From: Bacteroidota bacterium
GTDB lineage: Bacteria > Bacteroidota > Bacteroidia > 2-12-FULL-35-15
Assembly (NCBI GenBank): GCA_025963715.1
Contig: JAOQAG010000040.1
Location: forward strand, 46,421 to 110,420
Direction: 5' to 3'
DNA: 64,000 nt
Made by a program: the position numbers and the translations under genes. This document shows positions 34,863-44,228 of the stretch, in pieces. Numbering within the stretch: the first letter of the stretch is position 1; each line of letters begins with the position of its first letter. The notes below the pieces were generated by a model. It did no database searches and was not told where the DNA came from. It saw only the letters and a program-made list of their open reading frames with translations.

Positions 34863-35309
34863 GCCACAGATTCACGGATTTTAAGGTATAAAATAAATGA
34901 ATATGAATGAATAAATTATGTGAATTTCTATGTGAGATTAAATTGGAAATCCCCGTTGGGCGTAGCGTGCCGCTACGTCCATTGTAAAGCGGCCTTTGGC
35001 CGCTATTTTTTCACCACATAAGGCACAAAAGAAAACATAAGGCAAAGCCCGTTAAACATATAATAAACACTGGCATGTTACATCTTCCCTTATGTTTTCT
35101 TTTGTGCCTTATGTGGTAGATTTTTGATTTTTTTATTGTTGTAGCAAGCGGGGACATATTTTTAATAAGGACGTAGCGGGACGCTACGCCCAACGGGGGC
35201 CACAGATTCACAGATTTTTTAATTCAATTTAGATTACACAGAAAAATCGCTCAGCGATTTTATAATCCATGCAATTCCTTTTTAATTTTTTAATCTGTGA
35301 ATCTGTGGC
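34863..35309. repeat. Nested inverted-repeat elements (three families)
   Basis: Innermost: perfect 29-bp arms CCACATAAGGCAC... (35014-35042 and 35088-35116) around a 45-nt spacer. Around it: 30-bp arms opening CCCCGTTGGGCGTAGCG (34951-34980 and 35169-35198) with one mismatch, each arm itself a small hairpin (GCGTAGCG/CGCTACG). Abutting on the right is a 111-bp element with GCCACAGATTCAC/GTGAATCTGTGGC ends (35199-35309), and at 34863-34882 lies a lone GCCACAGATTCACGG arm. An AAGCGGCC-TTT-GGCCGCTA hairpin is at 34987-35004. No gene in this 565-bp gap. Confidence 0.85.
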
Positions 35310-35397
35310 TCCTTTTTAACATTTTTTAATAACCCAACGGTGCAACTTCCAGCACTAACAACGCATCTGAAATAAGAACATTAAAATTTAAACGTAT

Positions 35398-36825
35398 ATG
35401 AACCGTATTTTCTATAAATTCCTTTTTGTTTTTATTGCTTTTTCATCTTCTCTTTTTGCCGGTAATACCGATGGATACCTCCTGAAATTTAAAATAAAAA
35501 ATATGAAAGCCGGTGCCAGCTGCCTGCTTGCTAATTATTACGGTGGCAACCAGTATAAGCAGGATTCGGCAGTAACAAACGATAAAGGCGAGCTGATTTT
35601 TAAAGGCACAGAAAAATATCCGCAGGGTGTTTACCTGATCATTTTGCCAAGCAAAAAATATTTTGATTTTATCATGGATGCCGGACAAAATTTTTCAATG
35701 GAAACCGATACCATTGATTTTATTAAAAATATGGTAGTGAAAAATTCGGATGAAAATAAATTCTTTTATGATTATCAGAATTTCATGAGCAGCAGGCAAA
35801 AGCAGGTAGAGCCTCTGCAGGCGGCTTATCAAAGAGTGAAAGATAAAAATAAGGATTCGCTTAAAATCGTTCAGGATCAGCTTACCGCGATTGATAAAGA
35901 AGTGAAGGATTATAAAATTAATTTTATAAAAAACAATCCAAAAACATTTGTATCGCAATTGTTTTTAGCAATGCAGGAGCCGGAAATTCCGGAAGCGCCT
36001 ATGCTTGCAAACGGAAAAAAAGACACCACTTTTGCTTATCATTATTACAAAGCACATTTTTTCGATCATGTGGATTTTAGCGATGAACGGTTGTTGCGCA
36101 CTCCCATCTTTCATAAAAAGATCAACGATTATATGGATAAATTAACGCCGCAAACACCGGATTCCATCAACATCAGCGTTGATTACATTGTGGGAAAATC
36201 ACGGGCCAATCCGGAAATGTTCAAATACATTGTAAGCGCATTGACTTTTAAATATGAAGATTCCAAGATCATGGGAATGTACGGCGTGTTTGTACACATG
36301 GTGGAAAAATATTATGCAACCAAACAGGTCAACTGGGTTGATTCGGCACAGATGTACAAGATCGTTGATAAAGGAACCTGGCTGAAATACACCCTTATCG
36401 GGGCTAAAGCGCCGCAGCTGACGATGAATGATACCAGTGGAAATGCAGTTTCATTATACGATATAAAATCAAAATATACAGTGGTGGTTTTCTGGGAACA
36501 GGCATGCGGGCATTGTAAAAAAGAGATCCCCGAGCTGATGGAGCTCTACAAAACAAAATTAAAAGCAAAAGGTGTACAGGTATACGCGATCGAGTCCGAA
36601 GAAAAATTGCCGGAATGGAAAAAATTTGTAAAAGAACATGATCTCAACTGGATCAACGTATGGGAAAAAGATGATTACAAACGCGCACTTGCAAAAAAAT
36701 TATATTTTGTGGAAACTACACCTACATTGGTTTTACTGGATGAAAATAAAATCGTGCGTGCGCGCAAGATTGACCCAAGCCAAATAGAAGGGATTATTGA
36801 TTATCTTGAAAAGCAAAAGAATTAA
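35398..36825 (+). CDS. Thioredoxin-fold (TlpA-like) exported protein
   Basis: 475 residues: signal peptide (MNRIFYKFLFVFIAFSSSLFAG), a beta-rich N-terminal domain of about 100 residues resembling DUF4369, a helical middle region resembling DUF5106 (FMSSRQKQVEPLQAAYQRVKDKN and beyond), and a C-terminal thioredoxin-like domain. The redox motif is Cys370-Gly-His-Cys373 in WEQACGHCKKEIPELM, with the cis-Pro segment VETTPTLVLLD. Such proteins act in the periplasm in thiol-disulfide exchange, for example cytochrome c maturation or stress defence; no such partner gene is adjacent. Ends in a gap with a bidirectional terminator. Confidence 0.88.
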   Translation: MNRIFYKFLFVFIAFSSSLFAGNTDGYLLKFKIKNMKAGASCLLANYYGGNQYKQDSAVTNDKGELIFKGTEKYPQGVYLIILPSKKYFDFIMDAGQNFSMETDTIDFIKNMVVKNSDENKFFYDYQNFMSSRQKQVEPLQAAYQRVKDKNKDSLKIVQDQLTAIDKEVKDYKINFIKNNPKTFVSQLFLAMQEPEIPEAPMLANGKKDTTFAYHYYKAHFFDHVDFSDERLLRTPIFHKKINDYMDKLTPQTPDSINISVDYIVGKSRANPEMFKYIVSALTFKYEDSKIMGMYGVFVHMVEKYYATKQVNWVDSAQMYKIVDKGTWLKYTLIGAKAPQLTMNDTSGNAVSLYDIKSKYTVVVFWEQACGHCKKEIPELMELYKTKLKAKGVQVYAIESEEKLPEWKKFVKEHDLNWINVWEKDDYKRALAKKLYFVETTPTLVLLDENKIVRARKIDPSQIEGIIDYLEKQKN

Positions 36826-36888
36826 GGAATAAAAGAATTAAGGAATAAGGATTAAAGGATTTGGGATTTTCTGTGTGAAAAAAGTTAA

Positions 36889-37019
36889 GCCACAGCCCCG
36901 ATAGCTATCGGGACACAGATTTTTTTAATTTCAATTCCTATTACACAGATAAAAATCGCTGGCGATTTTTATAACCCATGCAATTCCCTTTTAATTTTTT
37001 TAATCCGTGAATCTGTGGC
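36889..37019. repeat. CACAGATT...CTGTGGC element with a palindrome inside its left arm
   Basis: A 131-bp copy of the family seen at 29387 and 35199, with internal AAAATCGCTGGCGATTTTT. Its left arm is changed: where other copies read CCACAG-ATT-CACAG, this one has CCACAG, then a 16-bp perfect palindrome CCCGATAGCTATCGGG (36897-36912) in place of ATT, then CACAG. This looks like insertion of one small palindrome into another repeat. Confidence 0.8.
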
Positions 37020-37044
37020 AAAAATACCCGCGCATTTAAAACGA

Positions 37045-37098
37045 TTCCAATAAAAAAACTCCCGTCTACAATCTGTAAACGGGAGTTTTTTATTGGAA
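37045..37098. terminator. Bidirectional terminator between TlpA-like and POP genes
   Basis: Core stem ACTCCCGT (37058-37065) with ACGGGAGT (37079-37086), extended by A7/T6 and by TTCCAAT/ATTGGAA outer pairing to about 20 bp in total. It lies between genes ending at 36825 (plus) and 37136 (minus), so both could use it. Confidence 0.85.
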
Positions 37099-37135
37099 TA
37101 ATTCCTAAATCCTTAATAAATAAATCCTAAATGTT

Positions 37136-39268
37136 TTAATACTTCATCCCTAGATTATAGAACACAAAGCTCCAGATATCACTAAACTCATCAATTTGTT
37201 TGGAAGTTGGTTTGCCCGAGCCATGTCCTGCATTGGTATCAATCCGAACCAATACCGGGTTTTTTCCTTTTTGTTTTTCCTGTAACGTCGCAATAAATTT
37301 AAAGGAGTGCGCCGGTACCACCCGGTCATCATGATCGCCGGTTGTTACCAATGTGGCAGGATATTCCGCTTCTTTAATATTGTGTAATGGCGAATATTTG
37401 ATCAGACAATTGAAATAACTCAAGCTGTCGCTGGTGCCGTAATCACTTGCCCATGCCCAACCGATCGTAAATTTATGATAACGCAGCATGTCCATTACAC
37501 CCACAGTCGGGATCGCTACTTTCGCAAGATCAGGACGCTGTGTCATCACCGCACCGATCAGCAAACCACCGTTGGAACGTCCGTGGATCGCCAGTTTTTC
37601 ATGCGATGTGTATTTTTGGTTGATTAAATACTCTGCTGCAGCAATAAAATCATCAAACACATTTTGTTTGTTGCATTTTGTTCCCGCTTTGTGCCAGTCC
37701 TCGCCATAATCCCCGCCACCACGCAATCCCGGGATCGCATACACGCCGCCGTTCTCTAAAAATACAGCGCGGTCAATCCGGAATTCAGGAGAATAGTACG
37801 AATTAAATCCACCGTAACCGAACAGGAAACATGGATTGTTTCCATCCAGCACCAACCCTTTTTTGCAGGTAATGAACATTGGGATCTTTGTTCCGTCTTT
37901 ACTTGTATAAAATACCTGTTTGGTTTCGTAATCATCCGATTTAAAATCGATCTCCGGCTTGAACCACACAGCCAGCTTATTTGTTACGATATTGTATTTG
38001 TAAATAACATCCGGAGATGTAAACGTTTTGTAACTGAAAAAAGCAAGGCTGTCATCCTTGTCGGCATCAAACTCATCTACTTTACATAATCCCGGTAATT
38101 GAATTTCATTTTCTTTTTTACCGTCCATATCATACACGTATAAACGCGAAGTCACATCCTTTAAATATTTTGCAACCAGTTTTCCATTGCAGATCGAAAC
38201 GCTTTCCAGCAGGTCGTTTGCTTCCGGGATCACTTTTTTCCAGGTCGCAGGATCCGGTTTTTGTGTAAAATCAATTTCAAGCAATTGATATTTCGGTGCG
38301 CCTTCATCCGTGATCACCAGTAATTTATTTCCATTGTTGTGGATCACGCCGTAGTTGTGCTCAAAGTTGGTCACCACATCGTGGAAGGGAGCATTCGGAA
38401 TCGTTAAGTCTTTTACAGAAAGTGATGTTCCGCTTGTGGATTCCGATCCGTAGATCAGCAATAACTTTTCATCCTCGGTAGTTCCTGCCGAAAAATTGCG
38501 CAAGGCATGTGCTTTGTCTTCATACACCAGTACATCTTTATTTTGCGGATCACCGATCTTGTGATAAAATACTTTGTGAAACTCGTTTTTATTCGAAAGC
38601 TCACTTCCGCCTTTCGGAGCGTCGTACGCACTGTAATAAAAACCATCGTTCTTCCAGGCAATGTCCGAAAATTTCACCCATTTAATATCATCCGTCAGCT
38701 GTTTGCCGCTTTCAATTTCCATTGCGTAGATCTCGCTCCAGTCGCTACCCGCACGGTTGATCGTGTAGGCTAAATATTTTCCGTCCTTGCTCACGCCCAA
38801 TCCGCCAAGCGAAGCCGTACCGTCCGCAGCCAGCGTATTCGGGTCAAGCAGCATTTTCGGTGTACCGTTCAAACCATCCTGTACATACAATACACTTTGG
38901 TTTTGAATGCCATCATTTTTATAAAAGAAATAGCGCTTTCCTTTTTTGAAAGGCGCGCTTACTTTTGCAAAATTCCAGATCTTCGTCAGGCGTTGTTTTA
39001 TTTTATCACGGAAAGGGATCGTCGCTAAATAATCGTACGTCACTTTATTTTCCGCTTTCACCCATTCGCCGGTCTCCGCCGATTTATCATCTTCCAGCCA
39101 GCGGTATGGATCCGCGATCTTAGTTCCGAAGTAGGTATCAACCGTATCTACTTTTTTAGTAACAGGATATTTTAATTTAGCGCTGTCGCCGTCATCGTGA
39201 TGCTTTTGATTGTTGATACAGGCTGTAAAAACAGTCAGTAAAATAACCGGTGAAATTTTTTTTAACAT
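37136..39268 (-). CDS. Prolyl oligopeptidase family (S9) lipoprotein
   Basis: 710 residues from the ATG at 39268, which gives a lipoprotein signal (LKKISPVILLTVFTAC); nine more upstream codons exist in frame. N-terminal helix and seven-blade propeller (PYRWLEDDKSAETGEWVKAENKVT at the start) precede the alpha/beta-hydrolase. Catalytic Ser about 565 in IHGRSNGGLLIGA, Asp about 647 in GDHDDRVVPAHS, His about 682 in NAGHGSGKP. The RGGGDYGEDWHKAGT loop is typical. Cleaves short proline-containing peptides, here anchored to a membrane, probably in the periplasm. Single gene. Confidence 0.94.
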   Translation of the reverse strand: MLKKISPVILLTVFTACINNQKHHDDGDSAKLKYPVTKKVDTVDTYFGTKIADPYRWLEDDKSAETGEWVKAENKVTYDYLATIPFRDKIKQRLTKIWNFAKVSAPFKKGKRYFFYKNDGIQNQSVLYVQDGLNGTPKMLLDPNTLAADGTASLGGLGVSKDGKYLAYTINRAGSDWSEIYAMEIESGKQLTDDIKWVKFSDIAWKNDGFYYSAYDAPKGGSELSNKNEFHKVFYHKIGDPQNKDVLVYEDKAHALRNFSAGTTEDEKLLLIYGSESTSGTSLSVKDLTIPNAPFHDVVTNFEHNYGVIHNNGNKLLVITDEGAPKYQLLEIDFTQKPDPATWKKVIPEANDLLESVSICNGKLVAKYLKDVTSRLYVYDMDGKKENEIQLPGLCKVDEFDADKDDSLAFFSYKTFTSPDVIYKYNIVTNKLAVWFKPEIDFKSDDYETKQVFYTSKDGTKIPMFITCKKGLVLDGNNPCFLFGYGGFNSYYSPEFRIDRAVFLENGGVYAIPGLRGGGDYGEDWHKAGTKCNKQNVFDDFIAAAEYLINQKYTSHEKLAIHGRSNGGLLIGAVMTQRPDLAKVAIPTVGVMDMLRYHKFTIGWAWASDYGTSDSLSYFNCLIKYSPLHNIKEAEYPATLVTTGDHDDRVVPAHSFKFIATLQEKQKGKNPVLVRIDTNAGHGSGKPTSKQIDEFSDIWSFVFYNLGMKY

Positions 39269-39362
39269 GGGTTTGGATTTTTTTTTGTTGATCAAAAATA
39301 GCCATTTTAACGGGCCGGATCAGATAAAATGATCAAAGGCTTAAAAAAATGTTGAGTGGTGT

Positions 39363-39788
39363 TTATTTCCATTCATGCTGACAATGAAAGCAATGATATT
39401 TGCGCTTAATGAACGGGATCGGGAAACCGAACAGCAGCAGCAATGAAAGGCCAAACGCAACCGGCGATACATTTTCCCTGCGCGTATCATCCGATCCGCA
39501 TTTTGGACAAAGCACGGCATTGGGATCTTTCTCTTTTTGTTCCTGCTGCGGAATCTCTTCGGGTATTTCTTCCTCTTGTTGTTTCAATAATTCCAGCGCT
39601 TTCGGTACATCCTTTTCAAATACGGTAAGCCGGATGCCGCCTACTGCATTCATATACAGCGGATCGGCAACCGTAATGTTTTCGTCAGCAATAAAGGATT
39701 GGATGTCGTTCAGCTCCAGGAAATTTTTCGCCATATAGGCGCTGCTCAGGTTGGAGTAGGTGCTAAGCGTAACTATGTCGTTTTCCAT
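39363..39788 (-). CDS. DUF2007 protein with C-terminal zinc ribbon
   Basis: 141 residues. The N-terminal half is the DUF2007 'putative signal-transducing protein' domain: VTLSTYSNLSSAYMAKNFLELNDIQSFIADENI and a LLKQQEEEIPEE tail. It is followed by a CPKCGSDDTRRE zinc knuckle, a hydrophobic segment (FGLSLLLLFGFPIPF) and a second knuckle YHCFHCQHEWK, so two CxxC pairs could bind one zinc across the hydrophobic stretch. The function is unknown; such proteins are small adaptors in many Bacteroidota. Confidence 0.85.
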   Translation of the reverse strand: MENDIVTLSTYSNLSSAYMAKNFLELNDIQSFIADENITVADPLYMNAVGGIRLTVFEKDVPKALELLKQQEEEIPEEIPQQEQKEKDPNAVLCPKCGSDDTRRENVSPVAFGLSLLLLFGFPIPFIKRKYHCFHCQHEWK

Positions 39789-39833
39789 ATAAGCGTGTAA
39801 TTAGATGGTGCATCAGTTTAATTTATCAAATGT

Positions 39834-39879
39834 TTCGACAGGCTCAACATGACCTCAAAGGTCAACTGAGCTTGTCGAA
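39834..39879. repeat. Palindromic TTCGACAGGCTCA / TGAGCTTGTCGAA hairpin
   Basis: Arms TTCGACA-G-GCTCA-...-GACCT and AGGTC-...-TGAGC-T-TGTCGAA form a 17-bp interrupted hairpin. The same CAGCTTGTCGAAGG word occurs as a half copy near 8657-8671. This type of palindrome is widely dispersed in bacterial genomes. Confidence 0.75.
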
Positions 39880-39937
39880 GAGTAATTGATTGAAAAATTA
39901 TATGTTATACTTCTTCAAACTGATACACTACCTGTAA

Positions 39938-40345
39938 TTATGGCGTGGTAAATACCACCGCATCCGATTTTTGCGTGCTGCCTTCCTCGTATTTCAGCGC
40001 AACCGTATACGTGTAAACAGTGCCCGCCACCACCGTACGATCGGCAATATTTTCCGTTTGTGCGTTGCCCGGTGCATACGAGCTTCTGCTAGCTGTAAGC
40101 ACCAGTACGCCGTTCCTGTACACCAGCACATATTCATACAGCTCCGTGCTGATCGCAACATGCAGCGTATTATAATGCGCGCCCGTGGTTGAATTAATGT
40201 CGCCCGAAATACTATTGATCCGGATCACTTTCGGCCCGGTATACGCCTGGTCGTAGGGATTATCGTCCAGCGTGATTTTATCCAGCTTTGATTTGCAGCT
40301 TGTAAATGCAATGATAACAACAAGTAGGTATATGATCTTTTTCAT
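39938..40345 (-). CDS. Small lipoprotein with FN3-like beta domain
   Basis: 135 residues from the ATG at 40345 (lipoprotein signal KKIIYLLVVIIAFTSC, Cys 17 or so). The body, VIRINSISGDINSTTGAHYNTLHVAISTELYEYVLVYRNG through VYTYTVALKYEEGSTQKSDAVVFTTP, has the alternating strands of a fibronectin-type-III-like or lectin-like sandwich. It starts 1 nt after the stop of the 40347-41075 gene, so the two are co-translated. Family not recognised. Confidence 0.75.
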   Translation of the reverse strand: MKKIIYLLVVIIAFTSCKSKLDKITLDDNPYDQAYTGPKVIRINSISGDINSTTGAHYNTLHVAISTELYEYVLVYRNGVLVLTASRSSYAPGNAQTENIADRTVVAGTVYTYTVALKYEEGSTQKSDAVVFTTP

Positions 40346-40346
40346 G

Positions 40347-41075
40347 TTAAAAATGGAGCGACAAGCCGCATGCAATGCCTTTGGTGGCAATCGACGGGTA
40401 TACATTAAAATCTATTTTACTCAGTAAGTTTTCTTCTTTAAATTGTGGCACCGGGATCTTGCTCTGTTTGATCAGGATGCGCACATAATTAGCCATGATC
40501 AGCCCCGAAACACCGTAGATTCCATATTCCAGCTTTTTATAATTATCATACTTTTTCCGGTAACCGTCAAAAAGCGATTTCTCATCATCAATGCTGCCCT
40601 GGTTTCCGCGCCGCAAATATTCCGCTTTCACATCCATCGCCAGGTCATATTGTCTTTGCGCCCATACCTGGTCCACAAATACGCCTGCACCAATAGCAAT
40701 TCCGGCCCATATCGGCGATACATAATACTGTTTGTTCCGCAGCCGTTTGTAATCGCTGTAGTCATTCAGGTAGTTGATGTAGGCTTTTGAATATTCAAGC
40801 GTACAGCTGTATCTCGTTGTATCGTTATTACGGATGCTCACCGTAGTATCCAGCAGGCTGGCCGTGGGTTTCCATACTTGGATGCGGTGGCTGCCCGGCG
40901 TGCAGGTAAGTATCGTGTCGGAGCTGTGAAAGGGAATTTCATCCACCTTGCAGTGCGGATCTTTTGTTCCGTATACCTTTAAATACAGGTAACCTGCACT
41001 GGTATTCTGACTGTTGGCATTGATCCGGAACAGGCAAAATATAATTAAAAAAAGGGTGACGAATTTAAAATTCAT
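40347..41075 (-). CDS. Exported protein with PEGA-like domain and two TM segments
   Basis: 242 residues, not recognised with certainty. Signal peptide MNFKFVTLFLIIFCLFRINANS, then a PEGA-like beta domain (YLYLKVYGTKDPHCKVDEIPFHSSDTILTCTPGSHRIQVWKP), a charged helix with DYSDYKRLRNKQYYVSPIWAGIAIGAGVFV as a membrane segment, and a second hydrophobic stretch (YGIYGVSGLIMANYV). It ends GIACGLSLHF, like a barrel strand. The layout suggests an envelope protein that binds peptidoglycan or carbohydrate. Coupled to the FN3-like lipoprotein downstream. Confidence 0.65.
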   Translation of the reverse strand: MNFKFVTLFLIIFCLFRINANSQNTSAGYLYLKVYGTKDPHCKVDEIPFHSSDTILTCTPGSHRIQVWKPTASLLDTTVSIRNNDTTRYSCTLEYSKAYINYLNDYSDYKRLRNKQYYVSPIWAGIAIGAGVFVDQVWAQRQYDLAMDVKAEYLRRGNQGSIDDEKSLFDGYRKKYDNYKKLEYGIYGVSGLIMANYVRILIKQSKIPVPQFKEENLLSKIDFNVYPSIATKGIACGLSLHF

Positions 41076-41205
41076 GTAATAAAATATTCAGTTAAAGCAG
41101 GATGAATGTATATTGTAAATGTACTATTTTAGCGCCATTAAATTGTTTTTATTTGATCAGCTATAACCATTTGTTTTTTTATCTTTAGCATCCCAAAACC
41201 GTACA

Positions 41206-42975
41206 ATGAAAAGAACATTACTTTTAACTATCGCCTGCATGTCGTTATTCTCATGTGGCAATCATCAGCCCGATGCCAGCGGCAAACCTGCCAGCGATCT
41301 CAACCCGCAATTTGATAAATACAAAGAGCATTTTATTGATGAGCTTTGGAAAATATACCCGGATTGGGCAAGCAGCCAGGGATATCATAAATACGACAGC
41401 ATGCTGGTGGTGCCCGATGAAGCATCCCGCAAAAAACAGCTGGACTTTGCACAGGCAAATTTAGATACACTTAAAAATTACCAGCTCGATGCACTTTCCA
41501 GCAATAATAAAACCGATCACTACATGATCGAAAACCAGCTGAAATCCATCATCTGGTCCATCAACGAACAAAGATCCTACGAATGGAATCCTACGGAGTA
41601 TAATGTTTCCGGTGCTTTCGCAGAATTGCTGAACGGCAATTACGATTCACTCGATGTGCGTTTGCGTAATTTTTATTTGAAAATGTCCAACATCCCGGCA
41701 TATTACGAAGCTGCAAAAAAGAACATTAAAAATCCAACACTGGAACACACTCAATTAGCGATCGAACAAAACCTGGGTGGTGTTTCTGTTTTCGAAAAAG
41801 ATTTTCACGATGCGCTCAACAAAACAAAATTCGGTGAGAACGAAAAACAAGCCATGGAAGCAACTGCAAAAAATGCAGTGGTTGCGATCAAAGATTTTGC
41901 AGACTGGCTCAAAAAGCTCGATAACAAAACACCGCGTAGCTTCCGCCTGGGAAAAGAATTGTACGAGAAAAAATTTGAATTCGATATTCAATCCGGTTAT
42001 ACCGTAGATGAGATTTATGCAAAAGCCATTAAACGCAAAGCATACCTGCATTCAAAAATGTACGACCTCACACAAAAACTGTGGCACAAATACCTTTCCG
42101 GTACGCACATTCCCGATGATAGCTTAACTGCCATCCGCATGATGATCGATAAAATTTCACTCGACCACGTTTCTGCCGATTCCTTTCAATCCGCTATTTC
42201 CAAACAAATTCCGGTACTGATCGATTTCATTAAAAAGAAAGACCTGATCTATATTGATCCGTCAAAACCATTGGTAGTGCGCAAAGAACCGGATTACATG
42301 GCAGGTGTTGCAGGTGCTTCCATTTCTGCCCCCGGCCCGTACGATAAAAACGGGAACACATATTACAACGTCGGCAGCCTTTCCGGCTGGGACAAAGATA
42401 AAGCCGAAAGTTACCTGCGTGAATACAACCGTTACATCCTGCAGATCTTAAACATCCACGAAGCCATTCCCGGGCATTACACACAACTGGTTTACAGCAA
42501 TCAATCGCCGAGTCTGATCAAATCTTTATTCGGCAATAATGCCATGATCGAAGGCTGGGCTGTGTATTCCGAGCGCATGATGCTCGAAAACGGCTATGGC
42601 GATAATGCCGATGAAATGTGGCTGATGTATTACAAATGGAATCTGAGAAGTACCTGTAACACCATCCTGGATTACAGCGTACATACAAAAGACATGACCA
42701 AAGAACAAGCCATGAACCTGTTGGTAAACGAGGCATTTCAGCAAAAAACAGAAGCGGAGAATAAATGGAAACGTGTTTCCGTAACGCAGGTGCAGTTGTG
42801 TTGTTATTTCACCGGTTATACCGAGATCTACGACTTCCGTGAGGAATTAAAAAAGAAAATGGGAGATGATTTTAACCTGAAAAAATTTCATGAAAAGTTT
42901 TTGAGTTATGGAAGCGCACCTGTAAAATACATCAGGGAACTGATGTTGCAGGATTTAAACCAAACAGCAAAATAA
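41206..42975 (+). CDS. DUF885-family lipoprotein, putative metalloprotease
   Basis: 589 residues. Lipoprotein signal (KRTLLLTIACMSLFSC). The DUF885 body is helical; the metal-binding-like motif is H418-E419-AIPG-H424 in NIHEAIPGHYTQ, followed by the downstream Glu segment MIEGWAVYSERMMLENG. This HExxxxH-type pattern (with GH) is the family signature, and the family is related to M32-like carboxypeptidases, but catalytic activity of DUF885 is not firmly known. The next gene starts 14 nt on, so they form a pair. Confidence 0.88.
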   Translation: MKRTLLLTIACMSLFSCGNHQPDASGKPASDLNPQFDKYKEHFIDELWKIYPDWASSQGYHKYDSMLVVPDEASRKKQLDFAQANLDTLKNYQLDALSSNNKTDHYMIENQLKSIIWSINEQRSYEWNPTEYNVSGAFAELLNGNYDSLDVRLRNFYLKMSNIPAYYEAAKKNIKNPTLEHTQLAIEQNLGGVSVFEKDFHDALNKTKFGENEKQAMEATAKNAVVAIKDFADWLKKLDNKTPRSFRLGKELYEKKFEFDIQSGYTVDEIYAKAIKRKAYLHSKMYDLTQKLWHKYLSGTHIPDDSLTAIRMMIDKISLDHVSADSFQSAISKQIPVLIDFIKKKDLIYIDPSKPLVVRKEPDYMAGVAGASISAPGPYDKNGNTYYNVGSLSGWDKDKAESYLREYNRYILQILNIHEAIPGHYTQLVYSNQSPSLIKSLFGNNAMIEGWAVYSERMMLENGYGDNADEMWLMYYKWNLRSTCNTILDYSVHTKDMTKEQAMNLLVNEAFQQKTEAENKWKRVSVTQVQLCCYFTGYTEIYDFREELKKKMGDDFNLKKFHEKFLSYGSAPVKYIRELMLQDLNQTAK

Positions 42976-42989
42976 ACCGTACGTGAAGT

Positions 42990-44228
42990 ATGATCATCCC
43001 CTGTAATAAAATTCCGAATAAAAAACGATCGTCGCTGCGAAAGCAAGCCTCCGATTTTGCCTTTGCGCTGTATGATTCCGTGGCCATGGTCAATGCCGAA
43101 CACTGGAATAAAATTGTAAAATCGGGTTCCGAATTTTTAGAGCTGGATTATTTGCGTGTGCTCGAAAATAATAATCCGCCCAACATGCGGTTTCATTATT
43201 CCATCATTTACAAAGATACCACACCCGTTGCCATTGCATATTTCCAGGTGATCGATTTTAAGGCAGAAGGCTGGGGAAGTCAGGTGGATAAAAAAGAAGA
43301 TGAAACCGAGAAATGTTTGCATGCCGTTTTAAAACAATATTTAAAACGCGGTGTCGACAGGTTGAATATCCGTTTGCTCCTTTGCGGAAATGCCTTTATT
43401 AGCGGCGAGCATGGTTTTACCTGTACATCCGCCGTTGATAAAAAAGAAGCGTTCGATGCACTGGCCGATATTATTTACCGCATCAGCAGAGCGGAAAAAT
43501 TACGCGGAAAAATTGCCGCCGTACTGGTAAAAGATTTTTATCAAACCTCCGTTGAAAATGCCATCGAATTAAAAGAATTTAAATACCACGATTTTGAAGT
43601 GGAGCCCAACATGATCATTCATATTTCCGGAGACTGGAAAACATTTGATGATTACCTGGCAGCCATCAGTAAAAAATACCGTACCCGCGCCAGGTCCATT
43701 ATCAAAAAAGGAGCGGCCCTTACCACAAAAGATTTTTCTGCTGCTGATATTTCCGGCAATGCCGAACAGATCATGAAGCTCTACAACAACGTGCATTTAA
43801 AAGCACATTTCCGTTTGGCTACCCTTTCGGCAAATTATTTTTCAGAAATGAAAAAGGAAATGAAGGAACGTTTTGTGTTTACCGCCTATTACCTCGAAGA
43901 AAAAATAGTAGGCTTCCGCAGTTCCTTTATTTTGCAGAAAGAAGTGGAAGCGCATTTTATCGGCCTCGATTATTCGATCAACAAAGAGTACGAATTATAT
44001 CAAAATGTATTATACGATTACCTGAAAGAAGCCATCAGTCATCATGCAAAAGAATTACAGCTGGGCCGTACCGCCTCCGAAATTAAAAGCAATGTAGGAG
44101 CACAGGCACACGAATTAACGTGCTACATCCGGCATCGTAACCCCATTTCCAACCGCATCATCAAACCCTTCATCGATTATCTGAAACCTTCCGAATGGAT
44201 CCCCCGCAACCCTTTCAAAGAAGCATAA
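42990..44228 (+). CDS. BioF2/GNAT-like acyltransferase protein
   Basis: 412 residues. The C-terminal part matches the peptidoglycan/'GNAT_acetyltransf_6'-like fold: MKKEMKERFVFTAYYLEEKIVGFRSSFILQKEVEAHFIGLDYS and the following ELQLGRTASEIKSNVGAQAH. The N-terminal part has a second, degenerate GNAT-like domain with HWNKIVKSGSEFLELDYLRVLE, the typical opening of the family. A later Met (residue 33) could also serve as start. Such proteins transfer amino acids or acyl groups, possibly to cell-envelope lipids. It follows a DUF885 gene by 14 nt. Confidence 0.75.
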   Translation: MIIPCNKIPNKKRSSLRKQASDFAFALYDSVAMVNAEHWNKIVKSGSEFLELDYLRVLENNNPPNMRFHYSIIYKDTTPVAIAYFQVIDFKAEGWGSQVDKKEDETEKCLHAVLKQYLKRGVDRLNIRLLLCGNAFISGEHGFTCTSAVDKKEAFDALADIIYRISRAEKLRGKIAAVLVKDFYQTSVENAIELKEFKYHDFEVEPNMIIHISGDWKTFDDYLAAISKKYRTRARSIIKKGAALTTKDFSAADISGNAEQIMKLYNNVHLKAHFRLATLSANYFSEMKKEMKERFVFTAYYLEEKIVGFRSSFILQKEVEAHFIGLDYSINKEYELYQNVLYDYLKEAISHHAKELQLGRTASEIKSNVGAQAHELTCYIRHRNPISNRIIKPFIDYLKPSEWIPRNPFKEA

